Shown here: positions 1-9,409 of the stretch, one piece after another
How positions within the stretch are numbered: the stretch's first letter is position 1
Layout: each line of letters opens with the position of its first letter
From: Saccoglossus kowalevskii
Taxonomy: Eukaryota; Hemichordata; Enteropneusta; Harrimaniidae
Direction of reading: 5' to 3'
Assembly (NCBI RefSeq): GCF_000003605.2
Contig: NW_003108067.1
Location: 1-16,106, forward strand
DNA length: 16,106 bases
Translations under genes and position numbers: made by a program
Notes under the pieces: model-generated
The model's input: only the letters and a program-made list of their open reading frames with translations
Database searches by the model: none
What the model was told of the DNA's origin: nothing

Positions 1-600
1 GTGGTAGTGGCCAGGACCATCATTTGTAAAGGGGTGGCAGGATTAAGACCATTATTTGTACAGGGGTGGCAGTAGCTAGGACAATCATTTGTAAAGGGAT
101 AGCAAGGATAAGACCATTATTTATACAGGGGTGGCAGTGGCTAGGACAATCATTTGTAAAGGGGTACCAGGGCTAAGACCATTAATTGTACAGGGGTGGC
201 GGGATTAAGACCATTATTTATACAGGGGTGGTAGTGGCTGGGACCATCATTTGTAAAGGGGTAGCAAGGATAAGACCATTATTTATACAGGGGTTGCAGT
301 AGCTAGGACAATCATTTGTAAAGGTATAGCAAGGATAAGACCATTATTTATAGAGGGGTGGCAGTGGCTAGGACAATCATTTGTAAAGGGATAGCAAGAC
401 TAAGACCATTATTTATACAAGAAAGGCAGTGGCTTAGGCCATCATTTGTAAAGGGGTAGCAGGATTAAGACCATTATTTACACAGGGGTAGCAGTGGCCA
501 GGACCATCATTTGTAAAGGGTAGCAAGGATAAGACCATTATTTATACAGGGGTGGCTGTAGCTAGGACAATCATTTGTAAAGGGATAGCAAGGATAAGAC
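1..600 (+). repeat. Left-end diverged dimers, mixed variants
   Basis: The window opens inside a unit. Dimers here are a mixture of variants with AAGGGATAGCAAGG, AAGGGGTAGCAGG and TTGCAGTAGC heads. The B-type unit at about 169-199 with GTACC and AATTGTACAGG is followed directly by another B-type head (TGGCGGGATTAAG), so one A half-unit is missing. The same missing-A junction recurs at about 5030-5080 and 9058-9100, so it is inherited by block duplication rather than being three separate events. No gene or other feature is visible. Confidence 0.8.
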
Positions 601-1390
601 CATTATTTATACAGGGGTGGCAGTGACTAGGACCATCATTTGTGAAGGGGTAGCAAGGATAAGACCATTATTTATACAGGGATGGCAGTGGCAAGGACCA
701 TCATTTGTGAAGGGTAGCAAGGATAATGCCATTATTTATACAGGGTTGGAAGTGGCTGGGACCATCATTTGTAAAGGGGTAGCAAGGATAGACCATTATT
801 TACACAGGGTGTCAGCGGCTAGAACCATCATTTGTGAAGGGGTAGCATGGCTGAGGCCATTATTTATACAGAGGCGGCAGTGGCTTGGACAATCATTTGT
901 AAAGGGGTAGTAGGGCTAAGACCATTATTTATATAGGGGTGGTAGTGGCTGGGACCATCATTTGTGTGGAGGGGTAGCAGTGCTAAGACCATAATTTATA
1001 CAGGGTGGTAGTGGCTGGGACCACCATTTGTAAAGGGGTAGCAGGGCTAAGACCATTATTTATACAGGGGTAGCAGTGGCTAGGACCATCATTTGTAAAG
1101 GGGTAGCATGATTAAGACCATTATTTATACAGGGGTAGCAGTGGCTAGGACCATCATTTGTAAAGGGGTAGCAGGATTAAGACCATTATTTATACAGGGG
1201 TAGCAGTGGCCAGGACCATCATTTGTAAAGGGGTAGCAAGGATAAGACCATTATTTATACAGGGCTGGCAGTTGCTAGGACAATCATTTCTAAAGGGGTA
1301 GCAAGACTAAGACCATAATTTATACAGGGGTGGCAGTTACTAGGACAATCATTTGTAAAGGGGTATCAGGGCTAAGACCATTATTTGTAC
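601..1390 (+). repeat. Duplicated block, copy 1 (partner 3679-4470)
   Basis: Diagnostic variants occur here and about 3.08 kb downstream in the same order. GCAAGGACCA with TTTGTGAAGG is at 691 and 3767. GATAATGCC in the next B unit is followed by a GGTTGGAAG or GGTTGTAAG head. A GTGTGGAGGGG variant carrying two extra bases is at 961 and 4040. The offset changes from 3,076 to 3,079 across the block because of small indels. This copy has GGGTAGC where the partner has GGGGTAGC at the first landmark. It lacks the local 129-bp duplication that the partner carries at 4241-4498. Confidence 0.85.
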
Positions 1391-1753
1391 AGGGGTGGTA
1401 GTGGATGGGACCATCATTTGTAAAGGGGTGGCAGGATTAAGACCATTATTTATACAGGGGTGGTAGTGGCTGGGACCATCATTTGTAAAGGGGTAGCAAG
1501 GATAAGACCATTATTTATACAGGGGTTGCAGTAGCTAGGACAATCATTTGTAAAGGGGTACCAGTACTAAGACCATAATTTATACAGGGGTGGTAGTGGC
1601 TGGGACCATCATTTGTAAAGGGGTAGCAAGGATAAGACCATTATTTATACAGGGGTGGCAGTGGCTAGGACCACCATTTGTAATGGGGTAGCATGGCTAA
1701 GACCAGTATTTATACAGAGGTGGCAATGGTTTGAACAATCATTTGTAAAGGGG

Positions 1754-1852
1754 TGGCAGTGGCTAGGACCATAATTTATACAGGGGTGGCAGTGGCTAGG
1801 ACAATCATTTGTAAAGGGGTGGCAGTGGCTAGGACCATAATTTATATAGAGG
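1754..1852 (+). repeat. Chimeric half-units: A head fused to B tail
   Basis: Units at 1754-1786 and 1820-1852 begin like A (TGGCAGTGGCTAGGACC) but end like B (ATAATTTATACAGGGG or ATAATTTATATAGAGG). The change occurs at the conserved GGACCAT core shared by both half-units. Each hybrid is 33 bp, not the usual 32 of B, so the local period is 66. The same arrangement is found at 9414 and 9480 (partner block), at 5515 and 5581, and as single units in the HOR copies at 7862, 11410, 13323 and 15233. Confidence 0.85.
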
Positions 1853-2470
1853 TGGCAGTGGCTAGGACAATCATTTGTAAAGGGGTAGCAGGGCTAAGAC
1901 CATTATTTGTACAGGGGTGGTAGTGACTGGGATCATCATTTGTGAAGGGGTAGCTGGATTAAGACCATTATTTATACAGGGGTGTCAGTGGCCATGACCA
2001 TCATTTGTAAAGGGGTAGCAAGGATAAGACCGTTATTTATACAGGGGTGGCAGTGGCTAGGAGAATCATTTGTAAAGGGGTAGCAAGAATAAGACCATTA
2101 TTTATACAGGGGTAGCAGTGGCCAGGACCATCATTTGTAAAGGCGTAGCAAGACTAAGACCATTATTTATACAGGGGTAGCAGTGGCTGGGACCATCATT
2201 TGTAAAGGGGTAGCAAGGATAAGACCATTATTTATACAGGGGTGGCAGTAGTTAGGACAATCATTTGTAAAGGGATAGCAAGGATAAGACCATTATTTAT
2301 ACAGGGGTGGCTGTAGCTAGGACAATCATTTGTAAAGGGATAGCAAGGATAAGACCATTATTTATACAGGGGTGTCAGTGGCTAGGACATTCATTTGTAA
2401 AGGGGTAGCAAGAATAAGACCGTTATTTATACAGCGGTAGCAGTGGCCAGGACCATCATTTGTGAAGGGG

Positions 2471-2760
2471 TAGCAGTGCTAAGACCATAACTTATACAGG
2501 GGTGGCAGTGGCTTGGACCATCATTCGTGAAGGGGTAGCAGTGCTAAGACCATAACTTATACAGGGGTAGTAGTGGCTGGGACCATCATTTGTGAAGGGG
2601 TAGCAGTGCTAAGACCATAACTTATACAGGGGTGGCTGTGGATGTGACCATCATTTGTGAAGGGGTAGCAGTGCTAAGACCATAACTTATACAGGGGTGG
2701 TAGTGGCTCAGGACCAACATTCGTGAAAGGGTAGCAGTGCTAAGACCATAACTTATACAG
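2471..2760 (+). repeat. Homogeneous 65-bp subarray, CATAACTTAT type, five dimers
   Basis: B units with TAGCAGTGCTAAGAC followed by CATAACTTATACAGG start at 2471, 2536, 2601, 2666 and 2732. The spacing is 65 bases apart from one 66. A sixth TAGCAGTGCT unit at 2797 already has the ordinary ATTATTTATA tail. The A partners carry TTTGTGAAGGGG or TTCGTGAAGGGG instead of TTTGTAAAGGGG. The uniformity contrasts with the mixed dimers on both sides and points to local expansion. The related subarray at 10131-10680 has nine units. Confidence 0.87.
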
Positions 2761-2820
2761 GGGTGGCAGGGGCTGTGACCATCATTTGTGAAGGGGTAGC
2801 AGTGCTAAGATCATTATTTA

Positions 2821-2942
2821 TACAGAGTGGCAGTGGCTAGGACATTATTTATACAGAGTGGCAGTTGCTAGATCATCATTTGTGAAGGGTAGAAGTGCTA
2901 GTCTCATACTATACAGGGTGGTATGGTAGATCATCATTGTAA
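2821..2942 (+). repeat. Degenerate patch with many small deletions
   Basis: The repeat can still be followed (ACAGAGTGG, GACATTATTTATACAGAG, GATCATCATT, TGTGAAGGGT), but units are shortened by many small losses. Examples are GGCTAGGACATTATTT, which skips from an A head to a B tail, GTCTCATACTATACAGGG with bases lost in the ATTATTTATACAGG tail, and GGTATGGTAGATC with bases lost in GGTAGTGGCTGGGACC. Such a density of one- or few-base deletions is seen nowhere else in the window. It is either a decayed region next to the homogeneous subarray or a stretch of lower sequence quality. Normal dimers resume at about 2943. Confidence 0.75.
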
Positions 2943-3130
2943 GGGGTAGCAAGACTAAGACCATTATTTATACAGGGGTGGCAGTGGCTAGGACAATCAT
3001 TTGTAAAGGAATAGCAAGGATAAGACCATTATTTATACAGGGGTGGCAGTGGCTAGGACATTCATTTGTAAAGGGATAGCAAGGACAAGACCATTATTTA
3101 AACAAGGAAGTCAGTGGCTTGGGCCATCAT

Positions 3131-3490
3131 TTGTAAAGGGGTAGCAGGGCTAAGAGCATTATTTGTACAGGGGTGGTAGTGGCTGGGACCATCATTTGTA
3201 AAGGGGTAGGAAGAATAAGACCATTATTTATACAGGGGTGGCAGTGGCTAGGACAATCATTTGTAAAAGGGTAGCAGGGCTAGGACCATTATTTATACAG
3301 GGGTGGTAGTGGCTGGGACCATCATTTGTAAAGGGGTAGCAAGACTAAGACCATTATTTATACAGGGGTGACAGTGGCTAGGACAATCATTTGTAAAGGG
3401 ATAGCAAGGATAAGACCATTATTTATACAAGGAAGGCAGTGGCTTGGGCCATCATTTGTAAAGGGGTAGTAGGGCCAAGACCATTATTTA
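3131..3490 (+). repeat. Duplicated block, copy 1 (partner 5636-5995)
   Basis: The rare B head GTAGGAAGAATAAG at 3206 and the rare junction TACAAGGAAGGCAGTGGC at 3426 recur at 5711 and 5931, both exactly 2,505 bases away. The intervening dimers carry the same ordered variants (TAGCAGGGCTAGGACC, TAGCAAGACTAAG, GGGATAGCAAGG). An older relative of the TACAAGGAAGG junction is at 416. Positions 2943-3130, just upstream, are ordinary mixed dimers. Confidence 0.83.
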
Positions 3491-3678
3491 TACAGGGGTG
3501 GCAGTGGCTAGGAAAATCATTTGTAAAGGGGTAGCAAGGATAAGACCATTATTTATACAGGGCTGGCAGTTGCTAGGATCATCATTTGTAAAGGGGTAGC
3601 AAGACTAAGACCATTATTAATACAGGGCTGGCAGTAGCTAGGACAATCATTTGTAAAGGGATAGCAAGGATAAGGCCA

Positions 3679-4470
3679 TTATTTATACAGGGGTGGCAGT
3701 GGCTAGGACCATCATTTGTGAAGGGGTAGCAAGGATAAGACCATTATTTATACAGGGATGGCAGTGGCAAGGACCATCATTTGTGAAGGGGTAGCAAGGA
3801 TAATGCCATTATTTATACAGGGTTGTAAGTGGCTGGGACCATCATTTGTAAAGGGGTAGCAAGGATAAGACCATTATTTACACAGGGGTGTCAGCGGCTA
3901 GGACCATCATTTGTGAAGGGGTAGCATGGCTGAGACCATTATTTATACAGAGGTGGCAGTGGCTTGGACAATCATTTGTAAAGGGGTAGTAGGGCTAAGA
4001 CCATTATTTATATAGGGGTGGTAGTGGCTGGGACCATCATTTGTGTGGAGGGGTAGCAGTGCTAAGACCATAATTTATACAGGGGCGGTAGTGGCTGGGA
4101 CCACCATTTGTAAAGGGGTAGCAGGGCTAAGACCATTATTTATACAGGGGTAGCAGTGGCTAGGACCATCATTTGTAAAGGGGTAGCATGATTAAGACCA
4201 TTATTTATACAGGGGTAGCAGTGGCTAGGACCATCATTTCTAAAGGGGTAGCAGGATTAAGACCATTATTTATACAGGGGTAGCAGTGGCCAGGACCATC
4301 ATTTGTAAAGGGTAGCAAGGATAAGACCATTATTTATACAGGGGTAGCAGTGGCCAGGACCATCATTTCTAAAGGGGTAGCAGGATTAAGACCATTATTT
4401 ATACAGGGGTAGCAGTGGCCAGGACCATCATTTGTAAAGGGGTAGCAAGGATAAGACCATTATTTATACA
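3679..4470 (+). repeat. Duplicated block, copy 2 (partner 601-1390)
   Basis: This block carries the same ordered rare variants as 601-1390: GCAAGGACCA at 3767, GATAATGCC, the two-base-longer GTGTGGAGGGG unit at 4040, then TAGCATGATTAAG and TAGCAGGATTAAG units. It differs by TTTCTAAAGG in units that have TTTGTAAAGG in the partner, and by an internal local duplication that begins at 4241. Confidence 0.83.
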
Positions 4471-4498
4471 GGGATGGCAGTTGCTACGACAATCATTT
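4241..4498 (+). repeat. Local tandem duplication of two dimers (about 129 bp)
   Basis: The stretch starting TAAAGGGGTAGCAGGATTAAG at 4241 repeats at 4370, an offset of 129 bases or two dimers minus one base. The partner block at 601-1390 has only one copy at the equivalent place. The TTGCTACGAC variant at 4481 also recurs at 4741, 260 bases (four dimers) later, so a second slightly longer duplication overlaps this region. Confidence 0.75.
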
Positions 4499-4589
4499 CT
4501 AAAGGGTAGCAAGACTAAGACCATTATTTTATACAGGGGTGGCTGTAGCTAGGACAATCATTTGTAAAGGGGTATCAGGGCTAAGACCA

Positions 4590-4805
4590 TTATTTGTACA
4601 GGGGTGGTAGTGGCTGGGACCACCATTTGTAAAGGTGTAGCAGGATTGAGACCATTATTTATACAGGGGTATCAGTGGCCAGGACCATCATTTGTAAAGG
4701 GGTAGCAAGGATAAGACCATTATTTATACAGGGATGGCAGTTGCTACGACAATCATTTCTAAAGGGTTAGCAAGACTAAGACCATAATTTATACAGGGGT
4801 AGCAG
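4590..4805 (+). repeat. Segment shared with HOR copies at 12950-13165 and 14860-15075
   Basis: The ordered variants CACCATTTGT with AAAGGTGTAG at 4621, then TTGCTACGAC with CATTTCTAAA and a GGTTAGCAAG head at 4741, recur at 12981 and 13101 (offset 8,360) and again 1,910 bases further on. HOR copies 1 and 3 (7500-7690 and 11050-11240) have a different version at this place. This segment was therefore exchanged between the older mosaic and the later HOR copies, or was lost from the others. Confidence 0.72.
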
Positions 4806-4924
4806 TTACTAGGACAATCATTTGTAAAGGGGTATCAGGGCTAAGAACATTATTTGTACAGGGGTGGTAGTGGCTGGGACCATCATTTGTAAAGGGGTAG
4901 CAAGGATAAGACCATTATTTATAC

Positions 4925-5380
4925 AGGGGTGTCAGTGGCTAGGACCACCATTTGTAAAGGTGTAGTATGGCTAAGACCATTATTTATACATGGGTGGCAG
5001 TTGCTAGGACAATCATTTGTAAAGGGGTACCAGGGCTAAGACCATTAATTGTACAGGGGTGGCAGGATTAAGACCATTATTTATACAGGGGTGGTAGTGG
5101 CTGGGACCATCATATGTAAAGGGGTAGCAAGGATAAGACCAATATTTATACAGGGGTTGCAGTAGCTAGGACAATCATTTGTAAAGGGGTACCAGTACTA
5201 AGACCATAATTTATACAGGGGTGGTAGTGGCTGGGACCATCATTTGTAAAGGGGTAGCAAGGATAAGACCATTATTTATACAGGGGTGGCAGTGGCTAGG
5301 ACCACCATTTGTAAAGGAGTAGCATGTCTAAGACCATTATTTATACAGAGGTGGCAGTGGATTGGACAATCATTTGTAAA
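4925..5380 (+). repeat. Duplicated block, copy 1 (partner 8954-9409)
   Basis: GTCAGTGGCT at 4931 and 8960, GTAGTATGG at 4962 and 8991, CCAGTACTAA at 5192 and 9221, and TTATACAGAG at 5341 and 9370 all show a constant 4,029-base offset. The part from about 5070 on also corresponds to 1430-1730 (CCAGTACTAA at 1561), so this stretch exists three times in the window. The missing-A junction (AATTGTACAGGGG followed by TGGCAGGATTAAG) lies at about 5047-5072. Confidence 0.84.
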
Positions 5381-5481
5381 GGGGTAGCAAGGATAAGACC
5401 ATTATTTATACAGGGGTAGCAGTGGCCAGGACCATCATTTGTAAAGGGGTAGCAAGGATAAGGCCATTATTTATACATAGC

Positions 5482-5646
5482 TGGCAGTGGCTAGGACAAT
5501 CATTTGTAAAGGGTTGGCAGTGGCTCGGACCATAATTTATACAGGGGTGGCAGTGGCTAGGACAATCATTTGTAAAGGGGTGGCAGTGGCTAGGACCATA
5601 AGTTATACAGGGGTGGCAGTAGCTAGAACAATCATTTGTAAAGGGG
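5482..5646 (+). repeat. Run of five consecutive 33-bp half-units (A, hybrid, A, hybrid, A)
   Basis: Starts at 5482, 5515, 5548, 5581 and 5614 are each 33 bases apart. The units at 5515 and 5581 are chimeric, with an A head and a B tail. Because 33 is a multiple of three, one reading frame stays open here and gives the 65-codon frame 5487-5684, which repeats VAVARTII-CKG and VAVARTII-YTG motifs. A normal 32-bp B unit shifts the frame. The open frame is therefore a by-product of hybrid unit length and not evidence of a gene. There is no start context, domain or codon signature to support coding. Confidence 0.8.
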
Positions 5647-5995
5647 TAGCAGTGCTAAGACCATTATTTGTACAGGGGTGGTAGTGGCTGGGACCATCAT
5701 TTGTAAAGGGGTAGGAAGAATAAGACCATTATTTATACAGGGGTGGCAGTGGCTAGGACAATCATTTGTAAAGGGGTAGCAGGGCTAGGACCATTATTTA
5801 TACAGGGGTGGTAGTGGCCTGGATCATCATTTGTAAAGGGGTAGCAAGACTAAGACCATTATTTATACAGGGGTGGCAGTGGCTAGGACAATCATTTGTA
5901 AAGGGATAGCAAGGATAAGACCATTATTTATACAAGGAAGGCAGTGGCTTGGGCCATCATTTGTAAAGGGGTAGTAGGGATAAGACCATTATTTA
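5636..5995 (+). repeat. Duplicated block, copy 2 (partner 3131-3490)
   Basis: GTAGGAAGAA at 5711 and TACAAGGAAG at 5931 match the block 2,505 bases upstream in order and spacing. One private difference is GGCCTGGATCATC at about 5817 for GGCTGGGACCATC. Positions 5996-6400 downstream are mixed dimers, including GATAATGCC B units and one unit with TTTGCAAAGGGGGAGC, which lead into the HOR region. No other feature is visible there. Confidence 0.82.
5744..5808 (+). repeat. Representative 65-bp dimer (A 33 bp + B 32 bp)
   Basis: This is a clean example of the basic period. A TGGCAG start at 5744 is followed by the next A start (TGGTAG) at 5809, exactly 65 bases later. The A part runs 5744-5776 and the B part 5777-5808. 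Each half ends in a GGGG run, so the plus strand carries a G run every 32-33 bases. The central motifs are GGACAATCATTTGTAAAG in A and AGGACCATTATTTATACAG in B. Confidence 0.93.
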
Positions 5996-6450
5996 TACAG
6001 GGGTGGCAGTGGCTAGGACAATCATTTGTAAAGGGATAGCAAGGATAAGACCATTATTTATACAGGGTTAGCAGTGGCCAGGACCATCATTTGTGAAGGG
6101 GTAGCAAGGATAATGCCATTATTTATACAGGGGTGGTAGTGGCTGGGACCATCATTTGTAAAGGGGTAGCAAGGATAAGACCATTATTTATACAGGGATG
6201 GCAGTGGCTAGGACCATCATTTGTGAAGGGGTAGCATAGATAATGCCATTATTTATACAGAGGTGGCAGTGGCTAGGACCACCATTTGCAAAGGGGGAGC
6301 ATGGCTAAGACCATTATTTATACAGAGGTGGCAGTGGCTTGGACAATAATTTGTAAAGGGGTGGCAAGGATAAGACCATTATTTATACAGGGGTGGCAGT
6401 GGCTAGGACAATCATTTGTAAAGGGGTAGTAGGGCTAAGATCATTATTTG

Positions 6451-8363
6451 TACAGGAGTGGTAGTGGCTGGGACCATCATTTGTAAAGGGGTAGCAGGAT
6501 TAAGACCATTATTTATACAGGGGTAGCAGTGGCCAGGACCATCATTTGTAAAGGGGTAGTAAGGATAAGACCATTATTTATACAGGGCTGGCAGTTGCTA
6601 GGACCATCATTTGTAAAGGGGTAGCAAGGATAAGACCATTATTTATACAGGGCTGGCAGTGGCTAGGACCATCATTTGTGAAGGGGTAGCAAGGATAATG
6701 CCATTATTTATACAGGGTTGGAAGCGGCTGGGACCATCATTTGTAAAGGGGTAGCAAGGATAAGACCATTATTTATACAAGGATGGCAGTGGCTAGGACC
6801 ATCATTTGTGAAATGGTAGCAAGGATAATGCCATTATTTATAGAGGGTTGGAAGTGGCTAGGACCATCATTTAATGTAAAGGGATAGCTGGGCTAAGACC
6901 ATTATTTGTACAGCGGTGGTAGTGGCTGGGACCATCATTTGAGTGAAGGGGTAGCAGTGCTAAGACCATAATTTATACAGGGATGGTAGTGGCTGGTACC
7001 ATCATTTGTAAAAGGGTAGCTGGGCAAAGACCATTATTTATACAGGGGTAGCAGTGGCCAGGACCATCATTTGTAAAGGGGTAGCAAGGATAAGACCATT
7101 ATTTATACAGGGCTGGCAGTTGCTAGGACAATCATTTCTAAAGGGGTAGCAAGACTAAGACCATAATTTATACAGGGGTGGCAGTTACTAGGACAATCAT
7201 TTGTAAAGGGGTATCAGGGCTAAGACCATTATTTGTACAGGGGTGGTAGTGGCTGGGACCATCATTTGTAAAGGGGTAGCAAGGATAAGACCATTATTTA
7301 TACAGGGCTGGCAGTTGCTAGGACAATCATTTCTAAAGGGGTAGCAAGACTAAGACCATAATTTATACAGGGGTGGCAGTTACTAGGACAATCATTTGTA
7401 AAGGGGTATCAGGGCTCAGACCATTATTTGTACAGAGGTGGTAGTGGCTGGGACCACCATTTGTAAAGGGCTAGCAAGGATAAGACCATTATTTATACAG
7501 GGGTGGTAGTGGCCAGGACCATCATTTGTAAAGGGGTAGCAGGATTAAGACCATTATTTATACAGGGGTAGCAGTGGCCAGGACCATCATTTGTAAAGGG
7601 GTAGCAAGGATAAGACCATTATTTATACAGGGCTGGCAGTTGCTAGGACCATCATTTCTAAAGGGGCAGCAAGACTAAGACCATTATTTATACAGGGGTG
7701 GCAGTAGCTAGGAAAATCATTTGTAAAGGGGTAGCAAGGATGAGATCATTATTTATACAGGGGTGGCAGTGGCTAGGGCCACCATTTGTAAAGGGGTAGC
7801 ATGGCTAAGACCATTATTTATACAGAGGTGGCAGTGGCTTTGACAATCATTTGTAAAGGGGTGGCAGTGACTAGGACCATAATTTATACAGGGGTGGCAG
7901 TAGCTAGGACAATCATTTGTAAAAGGGTAGCAGGGCTAAGACCATTATTTGTACAGGGATGGTAGTGGCTGGGACCATCATTTGTAAAGGGGTAGCATAG
8001 AAAAGACCATTATTTATACAGGGGTGGCAGTGGCTAGGACCACCATTTGTAAATGGGTAGCAAGGATAAGATCATTATTTATACAGGGGTGGCAGTGGCT
8101 AGGACAATCATTTGTAAAGGGGTAGTAGGGCTAAGACCATTATTTGTACAGGGGTGGCAGTGGCTAGGACCATCATTTGTAAAGGCGTAGCAGTGCTAAG
8201 TCCATGGGGTAGCAAGGATAAGGCCATTATTTATAAAGGGGTGGCAGTAGCTAGGACCACCATTTGTAAATGGATAGCAAGGATAAGATCATTATTTATA
8301 CAGGGGTGGCAGTGGCTAGGACAATCATTTGTAAAGGGGTAGTAGGGCTAAGATCATTATTTG
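6451..8363 (+). repeat. Higher-order repeat, copy 1 (1,913 bp)
   Basis: The period is measured from the rare TACAGGAGTGG landmark at 6451 to its next occurrence at 8364. Similarity to other copies already begins near 6370. Ordered internal markers are an AAT insertion at about 6873-6875, a two-base-longer TTTGAGTGAAGG unit at 6941, two TTTCTAAAGG and TATCAGGGCT pairs around 7130-7420, GATGAGATC at 7740, a hybrid half-unit at 7862, and the shortened 22-bp B unit at 8188-8209. The copy at 11912-13824 repeats this order at a 5,461-base offset. Around 7500-7690 this copy differs from copies 4 and 5 but agrees with copy 3. Confidence 0.9.
8188..8209 (+). repeat. Shortened 22-bp B unit, 43-bp deletion marker (copy 1)
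   Basis: TAGCAGTGCTAAGTCCAT is followed directly by GGGG and then a new B head (TAGCAAGG). The B unit has lost the 10 bases TATTTATACA, and the following 33-bp A unit is absent, a net loss of 43 bases. The junction creates CCATGG, the NcoI recognition sequence. Identical junctions occur at 11736-11757, 13649-13670 and 15559-15580, once per HOR copy. The deletion therefore predates HOR amplification and is a good period marker. Confidence 0.88.
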
Positions 8364-8956
8364 TACAGGAGTGGTAGTGGCTGGGGCCATCATTTGTAAA
8401 GGGGTAGCAGGATTAAGACCATTATTTATACAGGGGTAGCAGTGGCCAGGACCATCATTTGTAAAGGGGTAGTATGGATAAGACCATTATTTATACAGGG
8501 CTGGCAGTTGCTAGGACCATCATTTGTAAAGGGGTAGCAAGGATAAGACCATTATTTATACAGGGCTGGCAGTGGCTAGGACCATCATTTGTGAAGGGGT
8601 AGCAAGGATAATGCCATTATTTATACAGGGTTGGAAGCGGCTGGGACCATCATTTGTAAAGGGGTAGCAAGGATAAGACCATTATTTATACAAGGATGGC
8701 AGTGGCTAGGACCATCATTTGTGAAATGGTAGCAAGGATAATGCCATTATTTATAGAGGGTTGGAAGTGGCTAGGACCATCATTTGTAAAGGGATAGCTG
8801 GGCTAAGACCATTATTTGTACAGGGGTGGTAGTGGCTGGGACCATCATTTGAGTGAAGGGGTAGCAGTGCTAAGACCATAATTTATACAGGGATGGTAGT
8901 GGCTGGTACCATCATTTGTAAAAGGGTAGCTGGGCAAAGACCATTATTTATACAGG
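8364..8956 (+). repeat. Higher-order repeat, copy 2, truncated after about 593 bp
   Basis: The copy starts at the TACAGGAGTGG landmark and continues through GATAATGCC, GGTTGGAAGC, the TTTGAGTGAAGG unit at 8851 and TAGCTGGGCAAAG. At about 8957 the next head is TGTCAGTGGCTAGGGCC instead of TAGCAGTGGCCAGG, and from there the sequence follows the 4925-5380 block. It lacks the AAT insertion of copy 1. The HOR is thus broken by a block of older mosaic sequence. Confidence 0.86.
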
Positions 8957-9409
8957 GGTGTCAGTGGCTAGGGCCACCATTTGTAAAGGTGTAGTATGGC
9001 TAAGACCATTATTTATACAGGGGTGGCAGTTGCTAGGACAATCATTTGTAAAGGGGTACCAGGGCTAAGACCATCATTTGTACAGGGGTGGCAGGATTAA
9101 GACCATTATTTATACAGGGGTGGTAGTGGCTGGGACCATCATTTGTAAAGGGGTAGCAAGGATAAGACCATTATTTATACTGGGGTTGCAGTAGCTAGGA
9201 CAATCATTTTTAAAGGGGTACCAGTACTAAGACCATAATTTATACAGCGGTGGTAGTGGCTGGGACCATCATTTGTAAAGGGGTAGCAAGGATAAGACCA
9301 TTATATTTACAGGGGTGGCAGTGGCTAGGACCACCATTTGTAATGGGGTAGCATGGCTAAGACCAGTATTTATACAGAGGTGGCAGTGGCTTGAACAATC
9401 AATTGTAAA
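8954..9409 (+). repeat. Duplicated block, copy 2 (partner 4925-5380)
   Basis: This is the first part of the insert that interrupts the HOR array. It matches 4925-5380 at a 4,029-base offset, and from about 9068 it also matches 1408 onward at a 7,660-base offset. Where the two sources overlap, TAATGGGGTA at 9341 and CCAGTATT agree with the 1681 copy rather than the 5300 copy. The insert therefore looks like a continuation of the 7,660-offset family with a short lead from the 4,029-offset family. Confidence 0.8.

Larger units (their letters stand above)
1408..2760 (+). repeat. Duplicated 1.35-kb block, copy 1 (partner 9068-10420)
   Basis: This block repeats at an exactly constant offset of 7,660 bases. 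Landmarks are GCAGGATTAA at 1431 and 9091, CCAGTACTAA at 1561 and 9221, TAATGGGGTA followed by CCAGTATT at 1681 and 9341, GATCATCATT at 1931 and 9591, AGGCGTAGCA at 2141 and 9801, and CGTTATTTAT at 2421 and 10081. The absence of net indels over about 1 kb suggests a recent duplication or ongoing homogenisation. Substitutions are nonetheless scattered throughout. The block ends inside the CATAACTTAT subarray. Confidence 0.88.

Noticed and set aside
617-910. 97-codon open frame
   Set aside because: Its translation is only satellite units read in changing frames, and it stays open because of local indels. It has no recognisable domain. The paired block at 3693 onward has indels that break the frame, so it is not under coding constraint.
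5487-5684. 65-codon open frame with repeated VAVARTII motifs
   Set aside because: It lies exactly over five consecutive 33-bp half-units, and the frame is open only because hybrids restore a multiple of three. There is no start context or unique sequence. It is a product of repeat structure.
8154-8342. 62-codon open frame, with an identical translation at 11702-11890
   Set aside because: The identity comes from the 3,548-base HOR duplication. The homologous frames in copies 4 and 5 carry a TAG (ATATAG at about 13760-13765 and 15670-15675) where these have CAG, so the frame is not conserved.
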